Source: Verrucomicrobiota bacterium (GTDB lineage Bacteria; Verrucomicrobiota; Verrucomicrobiia; Verrucomicrobiales; Verrucomicrobiaceae). Taken from it: a DNA stretch of 64,000 nt. The position numbers were made by a program, and so were the translations under genes. Positions 25,424-34,339 of the stretch are shown here, one piece after another. Under the pieces are notes generated by a model that did no database searches, was not told the origin of the DNA, and saw only the letters and a program-made list of their open reading frames with translations. Position 1 is the stretch's first letter, and the number at the start of each line of letters is the position of its first letter. The DNA is taken from contig JAFLEI010000003.1 in assembly GCA_017301975.1 (NCBI GenBank), positions 186,724-250,723 of the forward strand, read 5' to 3'.

Positions 25424-26233
25424 GTGATAGCGATTGCAACAGCGAGCCAAAAGGGCGGCGTGGGTAAAACCACGTTGTGCATCAATCTCGCCTATTCACT
25501 GGCGCGGCGCGGCTGGCGTGTGCTGCTGATCGACACCGATCCGCAGGGCGGCGTGGGCTTGTCGCTGGCGAAGAGCACGAAGGCGAGGGAAGGATTTCAT
25601 GAGTTTCTCGTTCGTGGCGGTGATTTGAACAAGATGGTGGTGCCGACCCGGCTTCCGGAGCTGGAGATCATACCCGCCGGACAGTATGACACCTGCGCCC
25701 GGCAGGGGTGGTCCACGCATGAGGTGCCGGCACGTCTGGCCGATCTGCTAAGGGGGGCGGAACTGCGCGGTGTCGATGTCGTGCTGATGGATACGGCGGC
25801 CGGCATGAGCAGCACGACGGAAGCGGTGGTGAAGGCCTGTGATTTTGTGGTGCTTCCTCAGCAGGCGGAGCCTCTGGCGATCCGCAGTGTGCCGCATCTG
25901 CTGGAGACTCTGGCTCGTTTCCGCGCTGAGGGTGCGGGCGTGCGCGTGGCGGGCATCCTGCTGACGATGGTGATGCGGGAGAATGAGATGAGCCTCAAGG
26001 TGGCGCGGGAACTGCGCGACATGCTGCCTGCGAACCTGATGTTTCAGCAGAGCATTCCGCGCCTGTCCTCTTTCCTCGAAGCAAGCGCATTGGGGGTGCC
26101 TGTGGCACTCACGAAGCGCAACCCTCCGCCTGAGGCACTGATTTTTGACCAGATCGCCGCAGAGCTGGAGCAGCGCACCGGATTGACCCACGAACGTGAA
26201 AGGGAGCATGGCCATGCAAGTCTCATGGATTGA
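25424..26233 (+). CDS. ParA/MinD-family ATPase
   Basis: A 269-residue P-loop ATPase starting at GTG 25424. It has the deviant Walker A KGGVGKTT (about 10-17) with the signature lysine, DTDPQGGVGLSLAKS, a Walker B-like VVLMDTAAG, and the C-terminal PRLSSFLEASALGVPV segment typical of ParA/Soj. These ATPases position DNA or protein cargo through ATP-dependent dimerisation. No ParB gene or parS-like site is seen next to it; instead it overlaps by 20 bp a gene with a roadblock-like domain. This suggests an orphan ParA that places a protein complex rather than a chromosome. Confidence 0.9.
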   Translation: MIAIATASQKGGVGKTTLCINLAYSLARRGWRVLLIDTDPQGGVGLSLAKSTKAREGFHEFLVRGGDLNKMVVPTRLPELEIIPAGQYDTCARQGWSTHEVPARLADLLRGAELRGVDVVLMDTAAGMSSTTEAVVKACDFVVLPQQAEPLAIRSVPHLLETLARFRAEGAGVRVAGILLTMVMRENEMSLKVARELRDMLPANLMFQQSIPRLSSFLEASALGVPVALTKRNPPPEALIFDQIAAELEQRTGLTHEREREHGHASLMD

Positions 26234-27134
26234 TGCCGATCGGCTCAAGGAGCTGGTGGAGCAGATTGCACCGCAAGGGGGGGGCATGGATAAAACTCCC
26301 TGCGTCATGGAACTCGATACGGCCCCTGAACCGCTGCCTGGGCCTCCTGCCGCGTCATGGGGATTTGCGATGGACTGGGTGGAGCCGGTTGTTTCTCCCG
26401 CGACTGCCGCTGCATTGAACGATACCTTTGTCCCCGAACCTGAGCCGCAGGCGGAGATGGAGATGGAGATGGAGATGGAGGACGAGACGGACGATGATGA
26501 ACATCGCCAGCCAGTTCCCAACCCGGCTGCTGCGCTGCCGCTGAGCCGGATCCGTGACAAGCTGCGTGCAATTCGCCAGCGTGCGAGTGACGCGGGCATC
26601 CTGACTCGCGTGAGCGAGATCACCCCGACGGAGCCTGCACCTGCTGCTGATGATGATGACGAAGTCGATGAGGAGGCTGCAGAGGCAGATAGGAACCAGG
26701 AAAATCCCACGACGAAGGTGGAGCCTCAATGCCTTCCTGATTCACCGCAGACTCCTGCCTTTGATATTCCGCAAGGCTCGCGAGAGGTGCGACTGGACGC
26801 ATTTGCCGGCTGGGCCAAGCTGATGGTGCGAGAGGATGGCGGGCAGATTCTGGTGATGAGTGACGATGGCGAAGTGCTGTGGGGCGGGGCGGCGAAAGCC
26901 GGGCTGGTGCTTTCCACCATGATGGCATGGGGGGCGGCGCTTCGTGCGAGCGCGATGTCCGCCTGCGAAACGCCCTCGGTGATTCACCAGCCCCTCTCAT
27001 CCGGAAACGTTCTCACCGTGATCCCATGTGAAACCGCTGTTGGCATGGTTCATGTCGCAGTGGCCGCCTCTTCAGGGGTGCCTCATGACCTGGCTCACAT
27101 CCTGCGTGGTGCTTTGTGTGCTGCGATGGGCTGA
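26214..27134 (+). CDS. Acidic protein with predicted roadblock/LC7-like C-terminal domain
   Basis: ATG 26214 has a GGAG box seven bases upstream; the product is 306 residues and overlaps the ParA gene by 20 bp. Residues 1-70 are unassigned, and a very acidic Glu/Met run (about 80-92) follows. A second acidic stretch lies near 145-165. The C-terminal ~120 residues have the strand-helix pattern of roadblock/LC7 domains (AKLMVREDGGQILVMSDDGE, LVLSTMMAWGAALRASAMS, VLTVIPCETAVGMVHVAVAAS). Roadblock proteins regulate small GTPases or ATPases in bacteria. The family assignment is by pattern only. Confidence 0.6.
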   Translation: MQVSWIDADRLKELVEQIAPQGGGMDKTPCVMELDTAPEPLPGPPAASWGFAMDWVEPVVSPATAAALNDTFVPEPEPQAEMEMEMEMEDETDDDEHRQPVPNPAAALPLSRIRDKLRAIRQRASDAGILTRVSEITPTEPAPAADDDDEVDEEAAEADRNQENPTTKVEPQCLPDSPQTPAFDIPQGSREVRLDAFAGWAKLMVREDGGQILVMSDDGEVLWGGAAKAGLVLSTMMAWGAALRASAMSACETPSVIHQPLSSGNVLTVIPCETAVGMVHVAVAASSGVPHDLAHILRGALCAAMG

Positions 27135-27154
27135 CACCCTTTTGGAGAGGGGCC

Positions 27155-29761
27155 CTACTTCTTAAACAAGACCAGTTCGTTGATGCCCCACACGCTGCTG
27201 GAAATGCCGAGCTGGGTAATGCGCACAAAGCGCCCTTTTTGCGGCGCTTTGAAAACAATCTCGGTCAATGCACTGCCATCCCCTTGGGCAGCAGGAGGAT
27301 TCCACTGCGTGCCATTGGACGAGACTTCGATTTTGTATTTGCGCAGATAATCCTGATAGTTGCCCTGACTGTCGATGGCCAGTCCGGCAATGTTCTCTTC
27401 GGAAGGAAGCTCGACGGTAAACCACTCCCCGCCCTTCATGGGTGCCCCGGTTGCCCAGCGGGAGCCGGTGTTGTTGTCCACGGCTTTCGGGCAGTCTTCC
27501 TTTTTGAGGCTGGCGCTCAGCTTCCAGGAACTGCGCGGCTCGATCCAGGCAAGCTTTGTCCTCAACCGCGTGTTGAGAGGCGTGGGCGGCGCCGGCTGGA
27601 AATAATAATCTCGTCCACGCCCTTCGATGAGCTGAATCTGGTCGGACTTCAAGGCAACCGAGTAAACAATGACTTCGGCCAGGTAGCCGCTGAACTGGTC
27701 CTGGGAACCGACACTCCCACCACTGCTGTCCTGACCACGCCCGATCAGCAGCCAGTTTAGCGGCGTCGATGGCGCTGTGGACTTGCCTCCAGAGCTGATG
27801 AACGTCCTGCCGTCGGCGTCGCGCGCACGGAGTTCCACGACTCCCGTGCTGGCATTCCAGCTGATCACGGCCATGCAGGCCAGCGTGCCGTTCACATCTT
27901 TGGATGTTAGCGTGGGGCTGCCGCCTGGGTGTTTCACCTCGGCCACGAGATTCTTCTTTTCGTCCACTCGCAATGACACCGTGGTGCCGTCATCGTTTCC
28001 GAGGGTGAACACACGCATCGGAAGCTTTGCCGGATCTGCCTGAAAAGCCATGAAAGCAGTGAGTCCTTTGTCGTTGGGTACGCCAGCATCCTTGCTCCCG
28101 AAAGGCATGCTCTGCGTTTCACTGCCCGTGTCATCCAGTTCCAGGATGCAGGGTTTGCCATTGCGAGCGTGAAAGTCCAGCACCACACGGCCAGGCTTGG
28201 GGGTGCCGCCTTTGGCTGCCTCCGGCCAGTCAACTCGCTTCGGGGCGTAGTCCGGACTCTTTTGATAACTGCGCAAAATGTTGTCGCCAGCTCGCTCAGA
28301 AATGTCGTGCCACTCAATGACGGGCTCATTGCCGTTGGCTGCGGCTGGTTTGCCGTCACTGCCTTTGCGGTTGGTCAGAATGCCGGTGTTGCCGACAAAA
28401 AAGAGGGCGATCCCGCGGTCCACCGGGGGGAATGCTCGGTCTTGAGGAAGCTGGAAGCTGACCTTGGGCGGATTGGACATGCCCATGGCCGTCAGTGCTG
28501 AATTGCTGGACGATGAGCTGCTGGGCTTTTTACCGAAAAAGAAGCAGCCACCGATGCCCAGAACGACAACGGCTCCGCCGATGATGGCGACCTGCTTGAT
28601 CAGCTTCGCGTTCGCCTGAACGAAAGAAGGGGAGGAGGAACGGGCTGCCGAAGTCTGCCGATGCTGCACCGTCGCGTGGCCGGCTCCAGACCTGCACGGC
28701 GCAGGGGCCAGGGGAGTTGTGATGGCGGCGAGTTCGACGACAGGCTGCGCGTCCGCAATGATCTCCACGGGCACAGCTTCTGCCACTGGCTCGGCATAGA
28801 AGGGCTGGGTTTGATCAGGTGGGGGATAGTAGCCGGTCAGAGGGACAGTGCCCGTTCCCGGCGGCATGCCCGGCTGCATATAAACAGGCGGCGGAGCATA
28901 CATGCCCATCCAGGGGCCATAGGGCACCATGGTCGGCATCTTTTCCCAGGCACGGAATTCTTCGATGGCTTGCTGGGCGTTGGCCGGGCGGTCATCAGGC
29001 TTTTGCGCCATCAGGCGTGCGCACCAGGCTCCGAGCCATTGCGGCACATGCGGGGCGATCTCATGCAGCGGCACCAGAATATGGTCGATGTGTTTGTCGA
29101 TGACCTCGGCCATCGAGGCGCCATCAAACGCTTTTCTGCCCGAAAGAGCCTCATAGAAGACACAGCCCAGGGAATAAAGGTCCGTGCGTTCATCCACTGG
29201 CTCGCGCGTCAGCTGCTCGGGGGCCATGTAGTAGATGGAACCCATCACCGTGCCTTCTTGGTCTTCCGTCTGCTTGCGTGCGCGCAGGCCCGCACGGGCA
29301 AGACCGAAATCAATGATCTTGGCCTGCATGCGCCCGCCCGGCAGGCGTTCCACCTTGATGTTCTCAGGCTTGATGTCGCGATGCAGGATGTGGTGCTGGT
29401 GCGCCGCCAGCAGGCCTTCAAGCGTCTGCGAGGCCAGTTCCTTGAAATCATCGTAGGGGAGCGGGCCTCGTGCGACGACATCCGCCAGGTCTTCACCCTG
29501 CAGCAGCTCCATCACCATGAACAACCCCTCGTCATCGCTGGCCACATCGAAGATGGTCACGATGTTCGGATTGCGCAGGGAGGCGAGCGCGTCGGCCTCA
29601 CGTCGCAGTTCAGAAGCGACGTTTTTGTCCACATCCGCTTCGTTGGCGGTCAGCAGTCGTTTGACAGCGACCCAGCGCTTTAACTGGCTGTCATAAGCAC
29701 GGAAGACGGCGCCAACGCCGCCCATGCCGAGCTTTTCATATATTTTATATCGTTCCGCCAT
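27155..29761 (-). CDS. Transmembrane Ser/Thr protein kinase with LamG-like and F5/8 type C (discoidin) domains
   Basis: An 868-residue protein. The kinase domain spans about 5-270 with GMGGVG (P-loop), Lys34 in VAVKR, HRDIKPEN with catalytic Asp129, DFG at 151-153 and APE at 180-182, so it should be active. A Pro-rich linker and a membrane helix (about 389-409) follow. Outside the membrane are a concanavalin/LamG-like domain (about 545-700) and a C-terminal F5/8 type C-like domain (WIEPRSSWKLSASLKKED, GEWFTVELPSEENIAGLAIDSQG, FVRITQLGISSSVWGINELVLF) that may bind carbohydrate. It is a sensor-kinase layout. Divergent from the phosphatase gene. Confidence 0.93.
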   Translation of the reverse strand: MAERYKIYEKLGMGGVGAVFRAYDSQLKRWVAVKRLLTANEADVDKNVASELRREADALASLRNPNIVTIFDVASDDEGLFMVMELLQGEDLADVVARGPLPYDDFKELASQTLEGLLAAHQHHILHRDIKPENIKVERLPGGRMQAKIIDFGLARAGLRARKQTEDQEGTVMGSIYYMAPEQLTREPVDERTDLYSLGCVFYEALSGRKAFDGASMAEVIDKHIDHILVPLHEIAPHVPQWLGAWCARLMAQKPDDRPANAQQAIEEFRAWEKMPTMVPYGPWMGMYAPPPVYMQPGMPPGTGTVPLTGYYPPPDQTQPFYAEPVAEAVPVEIIADAQPVVELAAITTPLAPAPCRSGAGHATVQHRQTSAARSSSPSFVQANAKLIKQVAIIGGAVVVLGIGGCFFFGKKPSSSSSSNSALTAMGMSNPPKVSFQLPQDRAFPPVDRGIALFFVGNTGILTNRKGSDGKPAAANGNEPVIEWHDISERAGDNILRSYQKSPDYAPKRVDWPEAAKGGTPKPGRVVLDFHARNGKPCILELDDTGSETQSMPFGSKDAGVPNDKGLTAFMAFQADPAKLPMRVFTLGNDDGTTVSLRVDEKKNLVAEVKHPGGSPTLTSKDVNGTLACMAVISWNASTGVVELRARDADGRTFISSGGKSTAPSTPLNWLLIGRGQDSSGGSVGSQDQFSGYLAEVIVYSVALKSDQIQLIEGRGRDYYFQPAPPTPLNTRLRTKLAWIEPRSSWKLSASLKKEDCPKAVDNNTGSRWATGAPMKGGEWFTVELPSEENIAGLAIDSQGNYQDYLRKYKIEVSSNGTQWNPPAAQGDGSALTEIVFKAPQKGRFVRITQLGISSSVWGINELVLFKK

Positions 29762-29949
29762 CCGGTGTTAAGCGCTTGAAAATAGGACAAAGGGGAGCAA
29801 AGCCCATGTGCCTCCCCTTTGGCAAGCGGGATATTCCACGAAAATGCTTATGAGCACTTTCTGCTCCGCCTTTGACAAAACGCAGGTGGCGCGACACACT
29901 GACCTCCCCCGTCAATCTTGTCGGTATCGAATCAACCCCGCTCAGCATC

Positions 29950-30426
29950 TTGAAAAACGTTCTTTTTGTCTGCACAGGCAACACTTGCCGCAGTCCGATG
30001 GCGGAAGCGCTTTTCCGTGATCTGGTCAAAGAGCGCGCTGACTATCAGGTGTCCAGCGCAGGAGTGGCGGCGGCTCCCGGCATGCCCGCCAGCAAGCACA
30101 CGGTGGCTTTGCTCAAGGATCGCGGTCTCGATTTGGCCGGTTTTCAGAGCCGGATGCTCGACCAGCAGCTCTTGGAGCAGGCCACGCACGTTTTCGCCAT
30201 GTCCTCCCACCATATGGCGGCGATCGTGGATGAATTTCCTGCGCATGCGGACAAGGTTTACCTTGTCTCTGAATTTGCCGCCGAAGACGCCCTGCGCGGC
30301 AGGGATGTTTTCGACCCTTTTGGACAAGGCCGTTCAGCGTATGAAGAGACGCTGGGCAGCCTGGAAAAAATGCTTCCCAGCCTGCTCGCCTACATCGACC
30401 AGACTTGGAAGAAAAATGATGGATGA
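29950..30426 (+). CDS. Low-molecular-weight protein tyrosine/arginine phosphatase family
   Basis: The product begins [21 protein letters not shown], the LMW-PTP P-loop (C-x5-R-S) with catalytic Cys and Arg, and has DVFDPFGQG with the general-acid Asp. It is 158 residues if translation starts at the TTG at 29950, which matches family length; a TTG at 29872 would add 26 residues unlike the family. No strong ribosome-binding site is visible for either. The family dephosphorylates Tyr or Arg in proteins. It lies head to head with a Ser/Thr kinase gene and overlaps the next gene by ATGA. Confidence 0.88.
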   Translation: MKNVLFVCTGNTCRSPMAEALFRDLVKERADYQVSSAGVAAAPGMPASKHTVALLKDRGLDLAGFQSRMLDQQLLEQATHVFAMSSHHMAAIVDEFPAHADKVYLVSEFAAEDALRGRDVFDPFGQGRSAYEETLGSLEKMLPSLLAYIDQTWKKNDG

Positions 30427-32177
30427 CAGCAGCCATCCCCCACCCATCTTCGACCCTCACCCCAACGCAAAAAATGACCAGCACTTCCAACGGCATCCTT
30501 CCTCAAAAACTCGCCATCGCCGCCGATCACGGCGGAGTGGAGTTGAAAAATGCCGTCGTCACCCATCTTCAATCCGCCGGTTACGGTGTGGAGGATCTGG
30601 GCGTGAATTCACACGATTCCGTCGATTATCCTGACTATGCAGAAGTGGTGGCTGACAAGGTGCTCTCGGGCGAGGCAGATGCGGGCATTTTGGTCTGCAC
30701 CACGGGCATCGGCATGTGCATCGCCGCAAACCGCCACGTGGGGATCCAGGCCTCATTGGTCGGCGACGCTCAGACGGCAGCCATCACCCGCGAGCACAAC
30801 AACTCCAATGTGCTCTGCCTCTCCGGCAAAAACACTCCGGCGGCCACCGCCAACGAGATCGTGGATGCATGGCTGAAAACACCCTTTGCTGGTGGCCGGC
30901 ATGGCCGCCGCGTGGACAAGATGAACGCCCAGCCGCATCCGCTCGACATTTTGGAGGCGAATGATCCTGCCGTCGCGGAAATCATCCAGGGCGAGCAGCA
31001 CCGCCAGCAGGACCACATCGAACTCATCGCGAGTGAAAACTTCACCAGCAAAGCCGTCATGGCCGCGCAGGGCAGCTGCCTCACGAACAAGTATGCTGAA
31101 GGCTATCCCGGCAAACGCTGGTACGGCGGCTGCGAGGAGGTCGATAAAATCGAGCAGCTTGCCATCGATCGTGCCTGCGAGCTGTTCGGTGCCCAGTTTG
31201 CCAACGTGCAGCCGCATTCCGGCTCGCAGGCCAATGCAGCGGTCTATTTCAGCGTCCTCCAGCCGGGTGACAAAGTGCTGGGAATGAACCTCGCCCACGG
31301 CGGTCACCTCACGCACGGCAATCCGGCCAACTTTTCCGGCCGCCTCTACAATTTCTGCCAGTACGGTGTGAACCAGGAAAGCGAACTCATCGACTACGAT
31401 GAACTTGCCGAAGTGGCCCTGCGTGAGCAGCCCAAGATGATCACCGCCGGCGCCAGCGCCTACCCCCGCATCATCGACTTCAAAAAAATGAGCGAGATCG
31501 CCAAGAGCGTCGGTGCCTACCTGTTTGTGGACATGGCCCACATCGCCGGTCTCGTGGCCGGCGGCGCGCATCCTTCCCCGATGGAATACGCGGATTTCGT
31601 CACCACCACCACGCACAAGAGCCTGCGTGGCCCGCGTGGCGGCATGATCCTCACCAATCGCGAGGACCTCTTCAAAAAGATCCAGAGCCAGGTCTTCCCA
31701 GGCGTGCAGGGCGGCCCCCTCATGCATGTGATTGCCGGCAAGGCCGTCTGTTTCGGCGAATGCCTCAAGCCCGGCTTCAAGGACTACACGGCACAGATCG
31801 TCAAAAATGCGCAGGCCCTTGCCGCCGCTCTCGCCGCGCTCGGCTACCGCATTGTCAGCGGTGGCACGGACAACCACCTCATGCTCGTCGATCTCCGCCC
31901 GAAAGGCCTCAATGGCAAGGTCGCCAGCGAGACCCTCGACAAGGCCGCGATCACCGTGAACAAGAACGGCATTCCCTTCGACACCGAGAAAATCACCCTT
32001 GGCGGTGGCATTCGCGTCGGCACTCCTGCCGTCACCACACGTGGCATGAAGGAAGCTGAGATGAAGCAGATCGCCGCCTGGATTGACCGTGCGCTGACAA
32101 ACCGTGAGGACGAGGCCGCCCTGGCTCAAATCCGCAAGGAGGTCAGCGAGACGAACCAGCGTTTCCCGCTGCCTTGA
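30423..32177 (+). CDS. rpiB-glyA: Fused ribose-5-phosphate isomerase B and serine hydroxymethyltransferase
   Basis: One uninterrupted 584-residue frame. Residues about 28-160 are Rpi[19 protein letters not shown] and CTTGIGM with Cys92, interconverting ribose 5-phosphate and ribulose 5-phosphate. Residues about 168-584 are Gly[47 protein letters not shown] and [14 protein letters not shown] with the PLP lysine at 399, transferring a one-carbon unit between serine and glycine. An internal ATG at 30921 lies at the junction without a Shine-Dalgarno, so a separate GlyA is unlikely but possible. Start 30423 overlaps the phosphatase stop; ATG 30474 is an alternative. Both domains appear complete. 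Confidence 0.95.
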   Translation: MTAAIPHPSSTLTPTQKMTSTSNGILPQKLAIAADHGGVELKNAVVTHLQSAGYGVEDLGVNSHDSVDYPDYAEVVADKVLSGEADAGILVCTTGIGMCIAANRHVGIQASLVGDAQTAAITREHNNSNVLCLSGKNTPAATANEIVDAWLKTPFAGGRHGRRVDKMNAQPHPLDILEANDPAVAEIIQGEQHRQQDHIELIASENFTSKAVMAAQGSCLTNKYAEGYPGKRWYGGCEEVDKIEQLAIDRACELFGAQFANVQPHSGSQANAAVYFSVLQPGDKVLGMNLAHGGHLTHGNPANFSGRLYNFCQYGVNQESELIDYDELAEVALREQPKMITAGASAYPRIIDFKKMSEIAKSVGAYLFVDMAHIAGLVAGGAHPSPMEYADFVTTTTHKSLRGPRGGMILTNREDLFKKIQSQVFPGVQGGPLMHVIAGKAVCFGECLKPGFKDYTAQIVKNAQALAAALAALGYRIVSGGTDNHLMLVDLRPKGLNGKVASETLDKAAITVNKNGIPFDTEKITLGGGIRVGTPAVTTRGMKEAEMKQIAAWIDRALTNREDEAALAQIRKEVSETNQRFPLP

Positions 32178-33065
32178 TCATTTGGCTCCCGGGCCAGAAG
32201 GCTTCCAGTCACCGTCTTTCGCTTCACGAACGTCCAGGGTTTCAATACCCGGATTCGTGAAGCGGATGCGGCGCTGTTTGTAGAGAGAGCCGAGCGCTTG
32301 CTTGAACGCCTTCTTGCTGGCTTCGAAGTGGCTCCGGATGGCCTCGGGATGGCTGTCATCGTCAAAGTCGAGTTTGCCGCCGTTGTTCTTGAGCGCTTCG
32401 AGAATGCGATCCGTCAGTGACGCGACGCGCTGATATCCGGAGGCATCAAGGCTGAGGTCAATCTTGCCGCTAGGATGGACCGCGCTGACGAAGCCGTTGA
32501 TTCTTTGTCCGACTTGCAGCGGGGCGCCGATGTTGCTGTGATAAAGCAGTCCGACGTGCGTCCCTGCCACAATCGCGTTGTAGCCCAGCGGCGTGCGGGC
32601 GGTGATCAGCAGTGGCACCGGCTGCGCGGGCTTGAACGGCGGGCGCTCACGGCTCAGGTGCCGGTTCAGGCGCGTGGTGGCGATGATGCGGTCCGTTTTC
32701 TCGTCCAGCATGATATAGGCCACGACCTTGTCTCCCACATACACCTGGTCCGCCTGCTCACGAAACGGCAGCAGCAGATCCTTGAGCAGACCCCAGTTCA
32801 AAAACGCGCCGACGTTGCGGTTCACGCTCACGACTTCCAGGGTGGCGAACTCGCCCACCATGGCAAACGGCTGCTCGGTGGTGGCCACGAGGCGGTCCTC
32901 CGAGTCGCGGTAGATGAACACATCCAGAGAATCGCCAAGGCTTGTTCCTTTGGGGATGTAACGGTTCGGCAGCAGAATTTCCCCATGGTCACCCCCGTCC
33001 AGATAAATGCCGTGAGGTGTGCTGTGAAGGACGATGAGAGCGTTGCGTTTGCCGATTTGAGCCAT
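32178..33065 (-). CDS. CvfB-like S1 RNA-binding protein
   Basis: A 295-residue protein with tandem S1-like OB folds: GIYLDGGDHGEILLPNRYIP (domain 1), VNRNVGAFLNWGLLKDLLLPF (domain 2), and VGLLYHSNIGAPLQVGQRINGFVSAV with KIDLSLDASGYQRV (domain 3), then a winged-helix-like C-terminus (GGKLDFDDDSHPEAIRSHFEASKKAFKQALGSLYKQ). This layout matches CvfB/YitL, which affects gene expression after transcription. Its stop TGA meets the stop of the rpiB-glyA gene directly in the palindrome TGATCA, so no terminator fits between them. It lies 39 bp after the PQQ-type gene. Confidence 0.88.
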   Translation of the reverse strand: MAQIGKRNALIVLHSTPHGIYLDGGDHGEILLPNRYIPKGTSLGDSLDVFIYRDSEDRLVATTEQPFAMVGEFATLEVVSVNRNVGAFLNWGLLKDLLLPFREQADQVYVGDKVVAYIMLDEKTDRIIATTRLNRHLSRERPPFKPAQPVPLLITARTPLGYNAIVAGTHVGLLYHSNIGAPLQVGQRINGFVSAVHPSGKIDLSLDASGYQRVASLTDRILEALKNNGGKLDFDDDSHPEAIRSHFEASKKAFKQALGSLYKQRRIRFTNPGIETLDVREAKDGDWKPSGPGAK

Positions 33066-33104
33066 GCAGGGCAGACTAAACGCGCCTGCGGATCAATCCA
33101 GCGC

Positions 33105-34328
33105 CTACTTCACCTTCAGCACGACCAGTTTCTCGGCATCCCGTGCAAAGAGGAGGCCATTTGAGAAGGCGTCATGGCTGCGGTGCCCTGCACGGGTGAT
33201 CTGGCTGCGCTGCACGAGGTTGAACTTCTTCGGGTCGGCGGTGAAAATCAAGAGTTCACCGGCTTCGCTGTGCAGCAGTATTTTGTCTCCCACCAAGATC
33301 AGGGTGCCGCCCTGAAGGTGATCAGGCGCCTCCCAGGCGATTTTGCCATCAGCCACCGAGATGCAGCGCAGCGTCATCCCGGTCTCCTGCCGACCGTGCA
33401 GGCCATAGACATGTCCGGCATGATATACGGGCGTGGTGTAGTGGCAGTCGAGCGTGTCAGCTTTTTTCCACACGTTGGCCAGCTTGCGTTCAGCTTTGTT
33501 CCACTGCCACAGCCCGGCACCCACATCATAGGCGGCAGTGAACAAGAGCCGGCCATTTTCACAGGGGATGGGCGCAGCCGCATTGACCGAGGCATCAATC
33601 TGGGCGCGAAAGTAGTCGTCCGCCAGCACCTTGCCGTCGCTGGTTTGCGTCAAAAGGATACCACGCCGGGTGAAGAAGGCGCTGACTCCCGGATCTCCGG
33701 GCAGCAGAACTGGGGATGAATAGCTCGCCTGATCGTCCGTGGCCTGCCAGACGAGTTTGCCCGTGGCAAGATCCAGCGCGATGATGCCAGCCCCGCCCTT
33801 GGCATTCTTGCCGCCCACATTGAGCAGCACCTTGCCCTCGGTCACGAGCGGCGAGCAGGCACGGCCAAAGTACCCCTGCGGGGATTCCAGCTCGGCGACG
33901 GTGTCATAACTCCAGACCAGTTCCCCCGTCTCAAAATCGAGCGCCTGCACCATGCCCTCCGGGCCGTGGGTGATCACTTTGCCTGCGGCGATGCATGGCA
34001 CGGCGCGTGGTCCGTTGTCGAAGCCAAAGCTGTCGTGGTAACTGGTGGGACAGGCATGTTTCCAAAGCAGCTTTCCCTCTGTGGCCGTCAGCGCTTCGGT
34101 GATGATCTCACTGCCTTGGCGGTGGGTGATGATGACGCGGCCGTTGCAGACCACCGCACCGGCATGACCCGTGCCCAGCATTCGCTTCCACAGAAATTCG
34201 GGCTCAGCACTGCCTGAAATGACGGCTTCGTCAGTTGCGGTGCAGTTGCGCTGCGGGCCGAGAAACTGGGGCCAGTCGCCTGCCTGCAGGGACGTGAATG
34301 CGCAGAGGAGAAACAAGATCGGGCGCAT
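33105..34328 (-). CDS. PQQ-binding-like beta-propeller secreted protein
   Basis: A 407-residue protein from ATG 34328 with a signal peptide (RPILFLLCAFTSLQAG) and the DWPQFLGPQRN start typical of this family. Repeated blades end in tryptophan-docking motifs (KLLWKHACP, ELVWSYDTV, KLVWQATDD, KIAWEAPDH). Members bind PQQ or serve as scaffolds; BamB shares the fold. No PQQ-specific residues can be named. It lies 11 bp downstream of tsaD, on the same strand, and upstream of the CvfB-like gene. Confidence 0.88.
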   Translation of the reverse strand: MRPILFLLCAFTSLQAGDWPQFLGPQRNCTATDEAVISGSAEPEFLWKRMLGTGHAGAVVCNGRVIITHRQGSEIITEALTATEGKLLWKHACPTSYHDSFGFDNGPRAVPCIAAGKVITHGPEGMVQALDFETGELVWSYDTVAELESPQGYFGRACSPLVTEGKVLLNVGGKNAKGGAGIIALDLATGKLVWQATDDQASYSSPVLLPGDPGVSAFFTRRGILLTQTSDGKVLADDYFRAQIDASVNAAAPIPCENGRLLFTAAYDVGAGLWQWNKAERKLANVWKKADTLDCHYTTPVYHAGHVYGLHGRQETGMTLRCISVADGKIAWEAPDHLQGGTLILVGDKILLHSEAGELLIFTADPKKFNLVQRSQITRAGHRSHDAFSNGLLFARDAEKLVVLKVK

Positions 34329-34339
34329 AAAAAGGAAGG

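Noticed and set aside
29872..29950. N-terminal extension of the phosphatase containing VGIESTPLS, resembling the Sua5/TsaC IEST motif
   Set aside because: Only a few residues match, no other Sua5 sequence is present, and the family start fits TTG 29950 better.
30753..32129. 458-residue minus-strand frame opposite rpiB-glyA
   Set aside because: Antisense shadow of a gene with clear GlyA motifs.
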